From positions 248,001-312,000 of the forward strand of contig NZ_FOKE01000008.1 in the NCBI RefSeq assembly GCF_900112065.1: 64,000 nt of DNA, written 5' to 3'. Each line of letters starts with the position of its first letter. Positions within the stretch are counted from its first letter, which is position 1. The position numbers and the translations under genes are program-made. Of the stretch, positions 1 through 9,721 are shown in pieces. The notes under the pieces are model-generated. The model was given only the letters and a program-made list of their open reading frames with translations. It did no database searches and was not told where the DNA came from. This DNA is from Cohnella sp. OV330. GTDB lineage: Bacteria; Bacillota; Bacilli; Paenibacillales; Paenibacillaceae.

Positions 1-791
1 TAGGATTTGCCGGTGACGACAGGGATGGACGGACTCTTTACATTGTACGCGTTCGTAGCGGAGCTGTCGGTCAGGCGCACGGACTTTTTGCCGTGCGCAT
101 ACACGGATGTGGACACAGAGACGCTGGACGCTTGACCGTTGTCGGTCGCGGTCCATTCCGTCGGTCTAGTACCCGAGACCGTCTCGAAGCTTGCATTCGG
201 AAGCAGCTCGCTTGTTTTCAGCGATACCTCGTCGAAATAGGCGGTACCGGTGCCGGCAGCGCTGGGAATGAAGAGGAGAATCTTTACATTGACGGTATCC
301 GGCGGAGCGATGCCGGTTAATTCGATCGTCTGCCAGCCGGGGGAAACGGACTTAAGCGCGACATTCTGCGTAGCGCTCGCATTGTTGGCATCGTAATACC
401 TGACAATCATCCCGGCTTGGCCGGCCTCGACTTTGACTTTGACGCTTGCTTGGTAGGTCGTTCCGGGAGAGTAAGGCATATAGGGGGTAGACACGTCGGC
501 TGCTGCGGCAGTCGAGTTATCGGTGATTTTGATGCTTTGCGTTCCGTTCGTAAATTGACTGGTGACCAGTTCATACGATAAGCCGGTTGCGGTAGAAGGG
601 AACCAATTCGTAGGGAGCGTCCCGGTCACTTGCTCAAAGCTGGGGTTCGCGACCAGCTCCGGCCCGGTGGCAGGAAGTCCGAGCGCTTTGACGATCGGCG
701 GGGAGTAGAGGAAGAGGTTAATAACCAAGTTCATGCCTAAGACGAAAACGATGAATACGGACATTTTGCGCTTCCATGAATGATGAATCAA
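1..791 (-). CDS. Secreted heparinase II/III-like protein, N-terminal part only (cut by window edge)
   Basis: The reading frame stays open from a TTG start at 791 to the window edge, giving about 263 residues. The TTG lies 8 nt after an AGGAGG ribosome binding site. The product begins with a basic, hydrophobic signal peptide (MIHHSWKRKMSVFIVFVLG) and is followed by two carbohydrate-binding-like beta modules, each opening with the pattern N-x-SFE-x-V-x-GT. It is closely similar along its whole visible length to residues 1-270 of the next gene (1060-4980), including the leader and start context, so it is a tandem paralogue. By analogy the missing part should hold the lyase domains, but this cannot be seen here. 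Likely role: extracellular polysaccharide binding or breakdown. Confidence 0.85.
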   Translation of the reverse strand, partial: MIHHSWKRKMSVFIVFVLGMNLVINLFLYSPPIVKALGLPATGPELVANPSFEQVTGTLPTNWFPSTATGLSYELVTSQFTNGTQSIKITDNSTAAAADVSTPYMPYSPGTTYQASVKVKVEAGQAGMIVRYYDANNASATQNVALKSVSPGWQTIELTGIAPPDTVNVKILLFIPSAAGTGTAYFDEVSLKTSELLPNASFETVSGTRPTEWTATDNGQASSVSVSTSVYAHGKKSVRLTDSSATNAYNVKSPSIPVVTGKS

Positions 792-991
792 TGAAATCGC
801 CTCCTGTTTATTCTGTTTCCGTTGCCTAGCGAGTGTTGTGGTCGATCACCTCCGATTGGTATACGTATGTTTGGGTTGTCATTTCGTGATGTATGCATAT
901 TGTAAAACGGCGCCTCCTCCTGAGACATTCACATTCGGCGCTGAAATTGACTTATTTTACCGGAATATTTTTTTGACGATCTCACAAAGAA

Positions 992-1015
992 GGGGAGCGA
1001 CATGATCGCTCCCCG
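992..1015 (-). terminator. Rho-independent terminator of the heparinase-like gene
   Basis: A perfect 9-bp inverted repeat (GGGGAGCGA / TCGCTCCCC) with a short loop lies 45 nt past the stop codon of the minus-strand gene ending at 1060. On the minus strand it is followed by a short T-rich run. It separates the two tandem paralogues, so each is probably transcribed on its own. Confidence 0.7.
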
Positions 1016-1059
1016 ACTTCATCAATTCAAGTTACGCGAAGAATCGCTTGTTGGGACAA

Positions 1060-4000
1060 TTATGGAACGAGTTGCAGCTTCAATGTGCCGGTCGGGTTGG
1101 GCAAGATGATCTTGGCGGCCGCTCCCAATTGGATCTGTGCGTTAGTCTTCGCGGGTCCGACGCCGTCGAAGACGAGACCGGGCGGCGTTTCAAGAACCGT
1201 GTAGGTCCCCGGGGCATTCGCGAGGGCGCCCCAAGCCGCTGTGCCGCCATCCCCGTCTCCGTAAGCGGAAAGCGTCACGTTGGAAGACGTGCCGTTAATG
1301 ACGACCGGCAGCGTGACGTTAGGCTTCGATGCCGGCGCCGCAACGTTGGAGAGACGCAGGTGATGCTGACCCGGCTCGACGTTCACGGTTAACGTACTGC
1401 CCGATGCCGTCCAATGCACCCCGCGCGCGTTAACGGCCGTCGCGATGACGCCGCCTTGCGGGATCGAACGGTAAGCCTCGTCGAGGACGGTCGTCACGCC
1501 GGACTTGTTCAGCGCGACCTGCGTATCCTGCGGGCCCGTAATGGACAGCTCGTCGCCGGACAGCGAGACGGTCGCGGGCTGCGAGCTGGAGATGAGCGTC
1601 ACGCCGTTTTTAACGAGCTGTGTGCCGCCGACAAGCAGCACCGAAGTCCCTTTGACGACGGCTGCGATGCCGTCGAATTGAATGCCGTCGGCCGCGACCG
1701 TGACGGAGCCGCTTTGCGCCAAGCGAACATACACATCCGTCCCGTTCGTAAAGTGGAACTTGCGATAGGAGAGCGTCTCCGAGGCGACGACGGTCTCTGG
1801 CGTCGTTCCAGCCTGATAGGGGACATAGGTAGAAACGATCGTCGTATAATCGGCGGCGCCTGTCGAGAATCCGCCGTGCTGCCGGATACGCCCCAGGAAT
1901 CTGCCGGCGGTGCTCGAGTGCGTTCCCGGCGTTTGCACGGTGCCGCTGGCATCGATGGCCTGATTCGTGACGGGAATCGCCGTCAATGATTTCGCGTAGA
2001 GCTTTACCTTTAATGCCGCCTGGTTCTGAACGATCGTCGCTTCCTTATTCATGTTATCGAGCGTCAGGCTCGTATCGGCGTGGAGCCAGTATTCGAAGCT
2101 AGACCCGCCGGACTGGCGCGCATCCAGATTGTCGATAACGACGAACGCGCCGGGCTTGACGTAGATGACGCTTCGCTGCGCTTGGTCTAACCCGATATTA
2201 GTCGCCGGATTGGTGTTGTAGGCAGCGGTCGCGTCGCCGACGACGGCGTCGAAGTCTTTGTTCGTGGCGAAGCCCGTTATTTTCCCTGCGGCCGTCATAT
2301 CGTCCGTTTTTTGGCCTTTTTTGCCGTCATACGTAATCGCGTTTTTGGCGAAGGTCTGCTTCGTATACTGCGTGTAATAGGGGCTGGTGTAAGAATCGTA
2401 AAACCCGCCGTCCACGGTCAGCTCCTCGCCGAACGCGGTGACGATCAAGGCATTCTGATCGGCATGGCTGTGGTTAAAGCTGCCGAACGGACCGGATCTG
2501 AAGTAAGCGGAAATGCGCTTAGGGTCGTACAGATTGGAGTGCATCGCCACCAGACCGATGCTGTCAAAGTACTTGGCCGTAGGCATTTCAACCGGAGGTC
2601 GCGCCGCCAATGCCGTATCTTCGTACAGGTAGCTGTGCACGTCGTTCTTCTCGTACGGCGCCGCCTTGGCATACCACTGCATGACCTGATTTTGGAACCT
2701 CTCCGCGTTTCTCGTGATGTTCGTATTCAAATAGGCCCTGTCCATGTTATTAATGTCGTTGCCGAATTCGCCGCTCTTTTGTCCGACCGGGAATACGTAT
2801 AGCGGGAACCAGGATTCAGCCCGCGGAAAGGCCTTTTGATAAATATTAAAGCCTGTTGCCTTTAATATGACGTCCATCAGCCACTTGTCGCTCCTCGATG
2901 ACCATTGCCAATAGCCGACGCCGTTGCCCCAACCGCCGTCCTCTCCGCCCCAGGGCGGCATGAGGTTGATATAGGCGGGAATCACCTTGCTGAACCAGCT
3001 TTGCGCTTCTTGCGAGACAACGGTCCCATTGACGGTGATGTTGTCGTGCAGAAGCGCGGTCGCGATAATGCCCAGATAAGCGTAAACGGTCCAATCGTGC
3101 GAATCCAGCGGCTGCGTGGTAATGGGAACATCGGTAAGAACGTCTGCGGCGATCGTTGCCGCGCGATCGTAGATCATCGTGACGGCGGTTTGTCTTTCCT
3201 GCGCGGTGAGCGCGCCATAGATCCAATCGTAGGTCATCGCGCTTTTGCGCGCGATATCCCGATGCACCTGATCGTTGGACGCATAGGAGGTCGGGCCGGA
3301 TTGCGTATTCCACGTCGCGAGATTGAGCAGTCGATCGCGCGCATACTGGGCGTAGCTGACGTTGTCAGTGATCAAATAAATAAAAGCGGCGGTAAGCATC
3401 CGGTTGGTCTCGGCCTGCGTTATTAGGGATACGTTATCAGTCGGAAGCGGCTCCGTCGGCAGGGCGGTCGGGGTCGCTAATTCGGTGTCCGCCCGCATCT
3501 TGAACAGATTGTAAGTCCCTTGGCCGGCGCCCGTTTTTCTCGCGCGGAAGGCGGTCAAGTCGCTCGCATTCGTAAGGATGCGCGGATGCGTCGTCGATAC
3601 GCTGCTCATCAGCGTAGATACGGCAGGCACGACGAACGGAACGGCGTCCGGATCGATTCGGAATTGGCGGGTATCGCTCCACACGGACCAGCCCGAGGCA
3701 TTGTGGAAGCGGACGCGCCAGAAGTACGATTGGCCATCCGTGAACGTATTGGGGACGCTGTAATAGTTAATAGGGATATCATTTTTCTGATGAACGATAT
3801 TGCCGAAGGCGCTGTCCGAGGCGACCTGCAACTCATAGACATCCGTACCTGAAACGGCCGGCCAGCCGAAGTCGGGCGGATTCTGGATCGTCACCTGCCG
3901 GTGTTTAGGTTCGAAATCCCGGATTGCCGCCGGGTTTGCGAATACGGGCCATACGTCGGCTGCCGTCAAGGAAGCTTGATCGAAATAAACGTCGGCCGTT

Positions 4001-4980
4001 CCGGTTGACGGCGTCGTCAGTTCGACCTGGACATTCGTCGTACCCGCGGGCGGAACCGCCGATAACGACAAGGTTTGCCAGCTTCCCGTCGTGCTCGAAG
4101 AAGATTGCAGCGTTTGTCCCGAGCCGCCGATAAAACGAAGGATTAGCGTGCCGGCGCCTGTCGCCGCATTCGCCTTAACGGATGCGGTATAGGATTTGCC
4201 GGCTACGACGGGAATGGAAGCACTCTTCACGTTGTAAGCGCTGGTCGAGGAGCTGTCGGTCAATCTCACCGATTTCTTGCCATGCGCGTACACCGTCGAG
4301 GACGTCGCGATGCTGGCTGCCGTGCCGTTATCGGTCGCGGTCCAATCCGTCGGCCGCGTGCCCGACACCGTCTCGAAGCTCGCGTTCGAGAGGAGCTCGC
4401 TTGTTTTCAGAGAGACCTCGTCGAAGTAGGCGGTACCGGCTCCGATCGCGCTCGGGATAGCCAGAAATATCCTCATACTTACCGTGTTATCGGGAGGAAC
4501 TGCCGTAAGCTCGATCGTCTGCCAGTCCGGGCCGACTGATTTGGCCAGACCATACTGCGTCGTGCTCGCATTGTCGGCATCGTAATACCGGACGATCATG
4601 CTGGCCTCGCCGGAAGTAACTTTGACTTTGACGCTTGCGCGATAAGTGCTGCCGGGGGAGTAGGGGATTAGCGGCGTATAAATGTTCGCCGAAACGGTCG
4701 GCGATGGATCCATATCCGTAACCTTGAGGCTTTGGGAACCGTTCGAATGCTGGGTCGTATCCAGGGCGTAGGACAAGTTGGCCCCGGTAGCAGGCGTCCA
4801 CCCCGTAGGGAGCGTGCCGGTCGCCTGCTCGAAGCTCGGATTGGCGACCAGCTCAGGTCCCGTTGCCGGTAGACCAAGCGCTTTGGCGGAAGGCGGCGTA
4901 TCCAAACCGTAGAATAGATTTAGTCCCAGTACGAAAACGATGAATGCGGACACGCTGCGCTTCCAAGATCGATGAATCAA
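1060..4980 (-). CDS. Secreted heparinase II/III-like polysaccharide lyase with two carbohydrate-binding modules
   Basis: The product has 1306 residues. A TTG start follows AGGAGG with 8-nt spacing, and the first 35 residues form a signal peptide. Two CBM-like modules (about 38-190 and 193-340) start with NPSFEQ and NASFET. A fibronectin-like or DUF4962-type region starts near 345 (NPPDFGWPAVSGTDVYELQV), and the alpha-helical barrel region begins near 460 (HPRILTNASDL). The heparinase II/III C-terminal domain carries the His-rich signature FNHSHADQNAL near residue 835, where the family places a catalytic or metal-binding His. Beta-rich regions complete the C-terminus. Family knowledge points to extracellular breakdown of uronic-acid polysaccharides; the substrate is unknown. 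It is tandem with a paralogue at 1-791, and no dedicated transporter or regulator sits beside it. Confidence 0.85.
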   Translation of the reverse strand: MIHRSWKRSVSAFIVFVLGLNLFYGLDTPPSAKALGLPATGPELVANPSFEQATGTLPTGWTPATGANLSYALDTTQHSNGSQSLKVTDMDPSPTVSANIYTPLIPYSPGSTYRASVKVKVTSGEASMIVRYYDADNASTTQYGLAKSVGPDWQTIELTAVPPDNTVSMRIFLAIPSAIGAGTAYFDEVSLKTSELLSNASFETVSGTRPTDWTATDNGTAASIATSSTVYAHGKKSVRLTDSSSTSAYNVKSASIPVVAGKSYTASVKANAATGAGTLILRFIGGSGQTLQSSSSTTGSWQTLSLSAVPPAGTTNVQVELTTPSTGTADVYFDQASLTAADVWPVFANPAAIRDFEPKHRQVTIQNPPDFGWPAVSGTDVYELQVASDSAFGNIVHQKNDIPINYYSVPNTFTDGQSYFWRVRFHNASGWSVWSDTRQFRIDPDAVPFVVPAVSTLMSSVSTTHPRILTNASDLTAFRARKTGAGQGTYNLFKMRADTELATPTALPTEPLPTDNVSLITQAETNRMLTAAFIYLITDNVSYAQYARDRLLNLATWNTQSGPTSYASNDQVHRDIARKSAMTYDWIYGALTAQERQTAVTMIYDRAATIAADVLTDVPITTQPLDSHDWTVYAYLGIIATALLHDNITVNGTVVSQEAQSWFSKVIPAYINLMPPWGGEDGGWGNGVGYWQWSSRSDKWLMDVILKATGFNIYQKAFPRAESWFPLYVFPVGQKSGEFGNDINNMDRAYLNTNITRNAERFQNQVMQWYAKAAPYEKNDVHSYLYEDTALAARPPVEMPTAKYFDSIGLVAMHSNLYDPKRISAYFRSGPFGSFNHSHADQNALIVTAFGEELTVDGGFYDSYTSPYYTQYTKQTFAKNAITYDGKKGQKTDDMTAAGKITGFATNKDFDAVVGDATAAYNTNPATNIGLDQAQRSVIYVKPGAFVVIDNLDARQSGGSSFEYWLHADTSLTLDNMNKEATIVQNQAALKVKLYAKSLTAIPVTNQAIDASGTVQTPGTHSSTAGRFLGRIRQHGGFSTGAADYTTIVSTYVPYQAGTTPETVVASETLSYRKFHFTNGTDVYVRLAQSGSVTVAADGIQFDGIAAVVKGTSVLLVGGTQLVKNGVTLISSSQPATVSLSGDELSITGPQDTQVALNKSGVTTVLDEAYRSIPQGGVIATAVNARGVHWTASGSTLTVNVEPGQHHLRLSNVAAPASKPNVTLPVVINGTSSNVTLSAYGDGDGGTAAWGALANAPGTYTVLETPPGLVFDGVGPAKTNAQIQLGAAAKIILPNPTGTLKLQLVP

Positions 4981-5056
4981 TGAAATCGCCTCCTGTATAT
5001 TCGGTTTTACCTGCCTAGCTTACGAAGTCGTGCATCACCTCCTATAAGGAACTATG

Positions 5057-5085
5057 TTTAAGCGATTGTTTTGATGTATTATAAT
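5057..5085 (+). promoter_or_regulatory. Possible sigma-A promoter of the PLP-dependent enzyme gene
   Basis: A perfect TATAAT lies at 5080-5085, 53 nt upstream of the preferred ATG. The best -35 candidate at 17-bp spacing (TTTAAG) is poor, so only the -10 element is convincing. Confidence 0.35.
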
Positions 5086-5138
5086 GGACCAAAAGGACAA
5101 TATATTGCACATTTTTTTGAATGGGAGCGAAAGCGTAT

Positions 5139-6107
5139 ATGAAGGGAAAAATCTTGGATCATGTGTACGAAGCGATCGGGCAAACGCCGATCGTACGGCT
5201 GAGCCGTCTGACCGATGGGTTGGATGGGGAAATTTACGCGAAGCTGGAATATCTCAATCCGGGCTTCAGCAAAAAAGATCGTGCGGCGCGCGCGATTATC
5301 GAAGAAGCGGAAGCGGACGGCCAGCTCTCGCCGGGACAGACCGTCGTCGAATTGACGAGCGGCAACATGGGAACGGGGCTGGCCATCGTATGCGCCGCCA
5401 AAGGGTACCCGTTCGTGGCCGTCATGTCCAAAGGCAATTCAATCGAACGCGCGCGCATGATGAAGGCGCTAGGGGCTGAAGTGGTGCTGGTCGAGCAAGC
5501 GCCGGGCTCTCAGGAAGGCCAAGTATCGGGCGAAGATCTTCGTTTGGTCGAGCTCGTGACCCAGCGGATTACGCTCGAACGCAAGGCGTTCCGCGCGGAT
5601 CAGTTCAATCGTCAGGGCAGCGTGCACGCGCATCAATACGGCACGGCGCAGGAAGCCTGGGAACAAACGGACGGGCAAATCGATGCTTTCGTCGATTTCG
5701 TCGGAAGCGGCGGCACGTTCGGCGGGTGCGCCCGCGCGCTCAAAGCGCTCAAGCCGGCCATTCGCTGCTACGTCGTAGAGCCACGAACGGCGCCGTTCCT
5801 AGCGGGACTTGAAGTGACGAATCCCAACCATCGCATTCAAGGCGGGGGATACGGCATGGCGCTCTCATTTATTGACGAAGCCGCGCTTGTAGAGGATTTT
5901 ATTCAGGTGTCGGACGAGCAAGCCATTGCAGCCGCGCGGGATTTGGCGTCCAAGGAAGGGATATTCGCAGGCTTTTCTTCGGGCGCGAACGCGGCTGCCG
6001 CGCTGAGATTGCTTAAGGAGCGGGAGCGGGGCAGCCGCATTCTGCTAACGATCAACGATTCGGGACTGAAGTATTTATCGACGGATCTGTATGAGACGGA
6101 CGTGTAA
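5139..6107 (+). CDS. PLP-dependent cysteine synthase / cystathionine beta-synthase family enzyme
   Basis: The product has 322 residues from the ATG at 5139, which has a GGGAG site upstream; an earlier in-frame ATG at 5121 has no ribosome binding site. The N-terminus MKGKILDHVYEAIGQTPIVRL is typical of fold-type II PLP enzymes. The Schiff-base lysine lies in GFSKKDRAA (about residues 45-53), the substrate loop is TSGNMGTG, and the glycine-rich phosphate loop is GSGGTFGG. The usual loop is SGNTG; Met replaces Thr here, which may shift substrate preference away from O-acetylserine. It ends inside the convergent alanine racemase gene with a 56-nt overlap. Cysteine synthase, beta-replacement or ammonia-lyase activity are all possible. 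Confidence 0.85.
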   Translation: MKGKILDHVYEAIGQTPIVRLSRLTDGLDGEIYAKLEYLNPGFSKKDRAARAIIEEAEADGQLSPGQTVVELTSGNMGTGLAIVCAAKGYPFVAVMSKGNSIERARMMKALGAEVVLVEQAPGSQEGQVSGEDLRLVELVTQRITLERKAFRADQFNRQGSVHAHQYGTAQEAWEQTDGQIDAFVDFVGSGGTFGGCARALKALKPAIRCYVVEPRTAPFLAGLEVTNPNHRIQGGGYGMALSFIDEAALVEDFIQVSDEQAIAAARDLASKEGIFAGFSSGANAAAALRLLKERERGSRILLTINDSGLKYLSTDLYETDV

Positions 6108-7245
6108 CGGCATTATCGTTCAACGCGTATAAACGCGGCACTCTTTTGCCGATCAGGCAGACCGCTTCATAGGAAATGGTACCCATGCGGGAAGCGACCT
6201 CATGAATAGAGATCCGTTCGCTACCCGAACGGCCAAACAAGGTGACCTCGTCTCCGGTCTTTACGTCCGGCAGCGAGGTCACGTCGATCATCGTCTGGTC
6301 CATGCATACTCGGCCGACGATCGGCACGCGTACGCCCTGAACGAGCGCGAAGCCGTTGTTCGATAATCGGCGCGACAAACCATCGGCATAACCGACAGGG
6401 AGCGTCGCGATCAGGCTCTCTCTTGAAGTGATATAGGTTAAACCGTAGCTGACAGGCCGATTTTCATTCACTATTTTTATGTATGAGATGCTCGTCTTCA
6501 GCTGCATCGCTTCCAGCAAGGGATAAGAGGGGAGCGGCGCCCCCGTCAGCGGAGACAAACCGTACATAGCGATGCCGATCCTCGCCATGTCCATGTGCAT
6601 CTCCGGAAAACGCATGGCGGCAGCGCTGTTGCAGCAATGCTTGATCGGAATATGAATGCCGTGTTCCGCCAATTGGGCGGTCATGGAGACGAACCGTTCG
6701 AACTGGCTCCGGGTAAACGACGGGTCTGAGTTATCCGCATCGGCAAAATGCGTAAAAATGCCCTCGATCGTTACCAGCGGATGAGAGCGCTTTAGACAAA
6801 ACGCCAACATCTCCTCCGGCTGAAAGCCCAAGCGAGCCATGCCGGTATCGACCTTCAGATGAACGATAGCCTGCTTGCCAAGCCCGGCCGCGACGGAGAC
6901 GACATCGTCCCACATGTCGCGGGACGACACCGCGATCGCGATCCGTTGGCGGACCGCGGCTTCGATCGCCCGCGCCGTCGAATGTCCCAGGATCAGAATC
7001 GGCGCCTCGATGCCCGCATCCCTGAGCGCGATGGCTTCATCCGCGAACGCCACCCCCAAATAATCGGCGCCCGTCTCGATGGCCGTCCTGGCCGTCGCCT
7101 CCGCGCCGTGCCCGTACCCGTCCGCTTTGACGACGGCCATGAGCCGAACGCCTATCCCAAGATTCTCCCTGAATAGTCGCACGTTGCGAGCGATGGCATC
7201 GAGCGACACCTCCGCCCGCGTATCCCGGCAGCCGGCTGGCGTCAT
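6052..7245 (-). CDS. alr: Alanine racemase
   Basis: The product has 397 residues and the alanine racemase fold: a PLP TIM barrel with the catalytic lysine in AVVKADGYGHGA near residue 40, the conserved CMDQTMIDVT segment and GYADG. It interconverts L- and D-alanine, supplying D-alanine for peptidoglycan or converting D-alanine for catabolism. The start codon overlaps the stop of ald (ATGA at 7242-7245), so it is translationally coupled to alanine dehydrogenase. That pairing suggests a catabolic role in which D-alanine becomes L-alanine and then pyruvate. The C-terminus runs about 24 residues past the usual family end (after RVPRLY), and this tail creates the antisense overlap with the PLP enzyme gene. 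Confidence 0.95.
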   Translation of the reverse strand: MTPAGCRDTRAEVSLDAIARNVRLFRENLGIGVRLMAVVKADGYGHGAEATARTAIETGADYLGVAFADEAIALRDAGIEAPILILGHSTARAIEAAVRQRIAIAVSSRDMWDDVVSVAAGLGKQAIVHLKVDTGMARLGFQPEEMLAFCLKRSHPLVTIEGIFTHFADADNSDPSFTRSQFERFVSMTAQLAEHGIHIPIKHCCNSAAAMRFPEMHMDMARIGIAMYGLSPLTGAPLPSYPLLEAMQLKTSISYIKIVNENRPVSYGLTYITSRESLIATLPVGYADGLSRRLSNNGFALVQGVRVPIVGRVCMDQTMIDVTSLPDVKTGDEVTLFGRSGSERISIHEVASRMGTISYEAVCLIGKRVPRLYALNDNAVTRPSHTDPSINTSVPNR

Positions 7246-8372
7246 ACGGGATTCCCGCCGCGCATCGCCAATTCTGCGGGAACGTATTCGTAGCTCAGGT
7301 CTCGGGCGACGGCTTCATAGGTGACATAGCCGCCCGCGGTATTCACGCCGAGCTTCAGCGCGGGATTGTGCTCGACGGCCTTCACGATGCCTTGATTGGC
7401 GATTTGCAGCGCATAAGGGACGGTAACGTTCGTCAGCGCCATCGTCGACGTACGCGGGACCGCGCCGGGCATATTCGCTACGGCATAATGAATGATGCCG
7501 TGCTTTTCGAATGTGGGGCGATCGTGGGTGGTGACGCGGTCGATCGTCGCGAATACGCCGCCCTGGTCGACGGCGACGTCGACGACGACCGAACCGGCCT
7601 GCATCGATCGGATCATATCCTCGCTCACCAGCTTCGGCGCCTTCGCCCCCGGAATCAGCACTGCGCCGATGCACAGATCCGCTTCGGCGACCGCCTCCGC
7701 TAGATTGGAGGGATTGGACATCAGCGTCGTGACGCTCGCGCCGAACAGATCGTCGAGCTGACGCAGCCGCTCGGCATCCTTGTCCAGTATCGTCACTTGC
7801 GCGCCAAGCCCCGCCGCGATCTTGGCGGCGTTCGTCCCGACGACGCCGCCGCCGATGATCGTCACCTTGCCGCGCCGGACGCCGGGTACGCCGCCCAACA
7901 GGATGCCTTTGCCGCCATGCGTCTTCTCCAGGAGATGGGCTCCGATCTGCACGGACATCCGGCCCGCGATTTCGCTCATAGGAGTGAGCAGCGGCAACGT
8001 CCGCTGATGCGATACCGTCTCGTAAGCGACCGCCGTCACCTCGGCTTGCGCGAGCGCTTGGACCAATTCGGGGTTCGCCGCAAGATGGAGGTACGTGAAC
8101 AAGATAAGGTCCTTGCGGAAATAGCCGTATTCTTCGCGAATCGGCTCTTTTACCTTCAAGATCATATCCGAGACCTGCCAGACCTCGGCTGCTTGAGCCG
8201 CGATGCGCGCGCCGGCAGCCGCAAAATCGTCGTCGCTATAACCGCTGCCTGCGCCGGCTTCTCGCTCGACGACGACCTCGTGGCCGGCCAGCTTGAACGA
8301 AGAGACGCCTCCAGGCGTGAGTGCGATGCGGTTTTCGTTGTTTTTGATTTCTTTCGGTACGCCGATGATCAT
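7242..8372 (-). CDS. ald: Alanine dehydrogenase
   Basis: The product has 376 residues, full length for the family. It opens with MIIGVPKEIKNNENRIALTP, the signature of alanine dehydrogenases, and carries a Rossmann NAD-binding glycine motif (IGGGVVGTNAAK, near residue 175). It oxidatively deaminates L-alanine to pyruvate and ammonia using NAD, which in sporeformers supports growth on alanine and sporulation. It is the first gene of an ald-alr operon, with 4 nt shared with alr. An AdeR-like activator gene lies about 100 nt upstream on the same strand, and the gap leaves room for its own promoter. Confidence 0.97.
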   Translation of the reverse strand: MIIGVPKEIKNNENRIALTPGGVSSFKLAGHEVVVEREAGAGSGYSDDDFAAAGARIAAQAAEVWQVSDMILKVKEPIREEYGYFRKDLILFTYLHLAANPELVQALAQAEVTAVAYETVSHQRTLPLLTPMSEIAGRMSVQIGAHLLEKTHGGKGILLGGVPGVRRGKVTIIGGGVVGTNAAKIAAGLGAQVTILDKDAERLRQLDDLFGASVTTLMSNPSNLAEAVAEADLCIGAVLIPGAKAPKLVSEDMIRSMQAGSVVVDVAVDQGGVFATIDRVTTHDRPTFEKHGIIHYAVANMPGAVPRTSTMALTNVTVPYALQIANQGIVKAVEHNPALKLGVNTAGGYVTYEAVARDLSYEYVPAELAMRGGNPV

Positions 8373-8473
8373 GTCGATTGCTCCCTTATCGCTCGTTTAT
8401 GAACAGTATAAGGGAGCGCGGCTTGGGACGGTTTGTCGGAAAAAGAGAATCGGGGAGCCGGGCATTGTGGTTT

Positions 8474-9721
8474 TTAACGAAGCCGCCTGGACTTGTACTC
8501 CAGGTAACAGGTGACCTTTTGATCCATCCGGCCGAGATCGATGCCCCCGATCTGCGCGATCCGCTTCAATCGGTAGCTGAGCGTGTTCTCGTGAACGTGG
8601 AGCGCTTCCGCCGATTCTTTTAAATTGCTGTCATGGTCCAGATAGATCTCCAGCGTACGCAGGAGGTCGCCATTATGGTCGAGATCGTATGCTTCCAGGC
8701 GATTCAAGCATTCGTTTTCATAATAATGGTCCTGCCGGTGCCGCTGAACGTCGGGCAGCAAGCGGTAATAGCCAAGCTCGGCGTATCGCTGGACGGCCTT
8801 CAGCGCATCGGGAAAGGATCGGCGTAGCCGGATCACGGTCTGGGCTTCCTCGCAGCTGGCGGTCATGCGCGCATAATCGTCATAGACGGCGCCGCAGCCG
8901 CCCGGCAGCGTGGCGCAATCGAAGCGCTGACTCAATTGATCGGCCAACAGCATCAGGGCGGACGGCGTTTGCATCGGCGGCAACCGGGCAGGGACGGCTT
9001 CGAGCACGAGAAGCCGATCGCGGTCGATCGCATGAAGCGCGATACGCTTTTGAAGCGTCGTCGTGATCAAATATTGAATTTGCTGCTGCTGTTTGTCTGC
9101 GATCTCGTCGGAAAAGGGGAGAATCCCTACGCAGAATAAGGGGGGGAGTGCGATCCCTTGCTCATCCGCCAGCCGTTTGACCTCCGAATCCGTCTTCAAA
9201 TCCCCGGACAACAACTGCCGAAAAAATTCCTGCTGGCCGATTTCCGCTTTCCGGTGCGTCATATGAAGCTGAAGCAGCTTGGTTTTGGCGGCTTTGGCCG
9301 CCTTGGCGAGTTCTTCGCAAATATAATCCGGCTGCAGGTCGTTTTCGCCCGCGACCAGCCATATATAGCCCAGCACCTGGCTTTCCTTCCGGATCGCGAC
9401 GGCGACCCTGTCGCCGAGTCCGATCTCGCCGATCGAGGAGATCAGGAGCGGCGCTTCGCTTTTCATCAATTTCGGAATCGCGCCCTCCCGCCACAGCGCC
9501 TGAACGACCTTCTCGGGAACTCTTTTGCCGATGATGGTCGAGATGCGCGCCGGATCCGTCTCTCCGTGATGGGAGCTGTAGGCGATCAATCGATGGCCTG
9601 CGTCCTCGATCGTGACCGAGCATTGAAGATGCTCGCTGATCGCGTCTGCCAGCGCTTCCAGGCTGTCGAAGCTTCGGTCGAACGGATTTTTGTTTTCTTT
9701 TTTGTCCATTTCCTTTTCCAT
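8474..9721 (-). CDS. PucR-family transcriptional regulator, AdeR-like
   Basis: The product has 415 residues. The N-terminal half is a GAF/PucR-like sensor region (SLEALADAISEHLQCSVTIED). The C-terminus holds the PucR helix-turn-helix (NLKESAEALHVHENTLSYRL, about 370-400), which is typical of regulators of amino-acid and purine breakdown. The start at 9721 has GGGGAG 9 nt upstream. In Bacillus subtilis a PucR-family protein, AdeR, sits next to ald and activates it. The position immediately upstream of ald here supports the same role, although in B. subtilis the gene arrangement differs. Family assignment is firm; the AdeR name is inferred from context. Confidence 0.8.
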   Translation of the reverse strand: MEKEMDKKENKNPFDRSFDSLEALADAISEHLQCSVTIEDAGHRLIAYSSHHGETDPARISTIIGKRVPEKVVQALWREGAIPKLMKSEAPLLISSIGEIGLGDRVAVAIRKESQVLGYIWLVAGENDLQPDYICEELAKAAKAAKTKLLQLHMTHRKAEIGQQEFFRQLLSGDLKTDSEVKRLADEQGIALPPLFCVGILPFSDEIADKQQQQIQYLITTTLQKRIALHAIDRDRLLVLEAVPARLPPMQTPSALMLLADQLSQRFDCATLPGGCGAVYDDYARMTASCEEAQTVIRLRRSFPDALKAVQRYAELGYYRLLPDVQRHRQDHYYENECLNRLEAYDLDHNGDLLRTLEIYLDHDSNLKESAEALHVHENTLSYRLKRIAQIGGIDLGRMDQKVTCYLEYKSRRLR

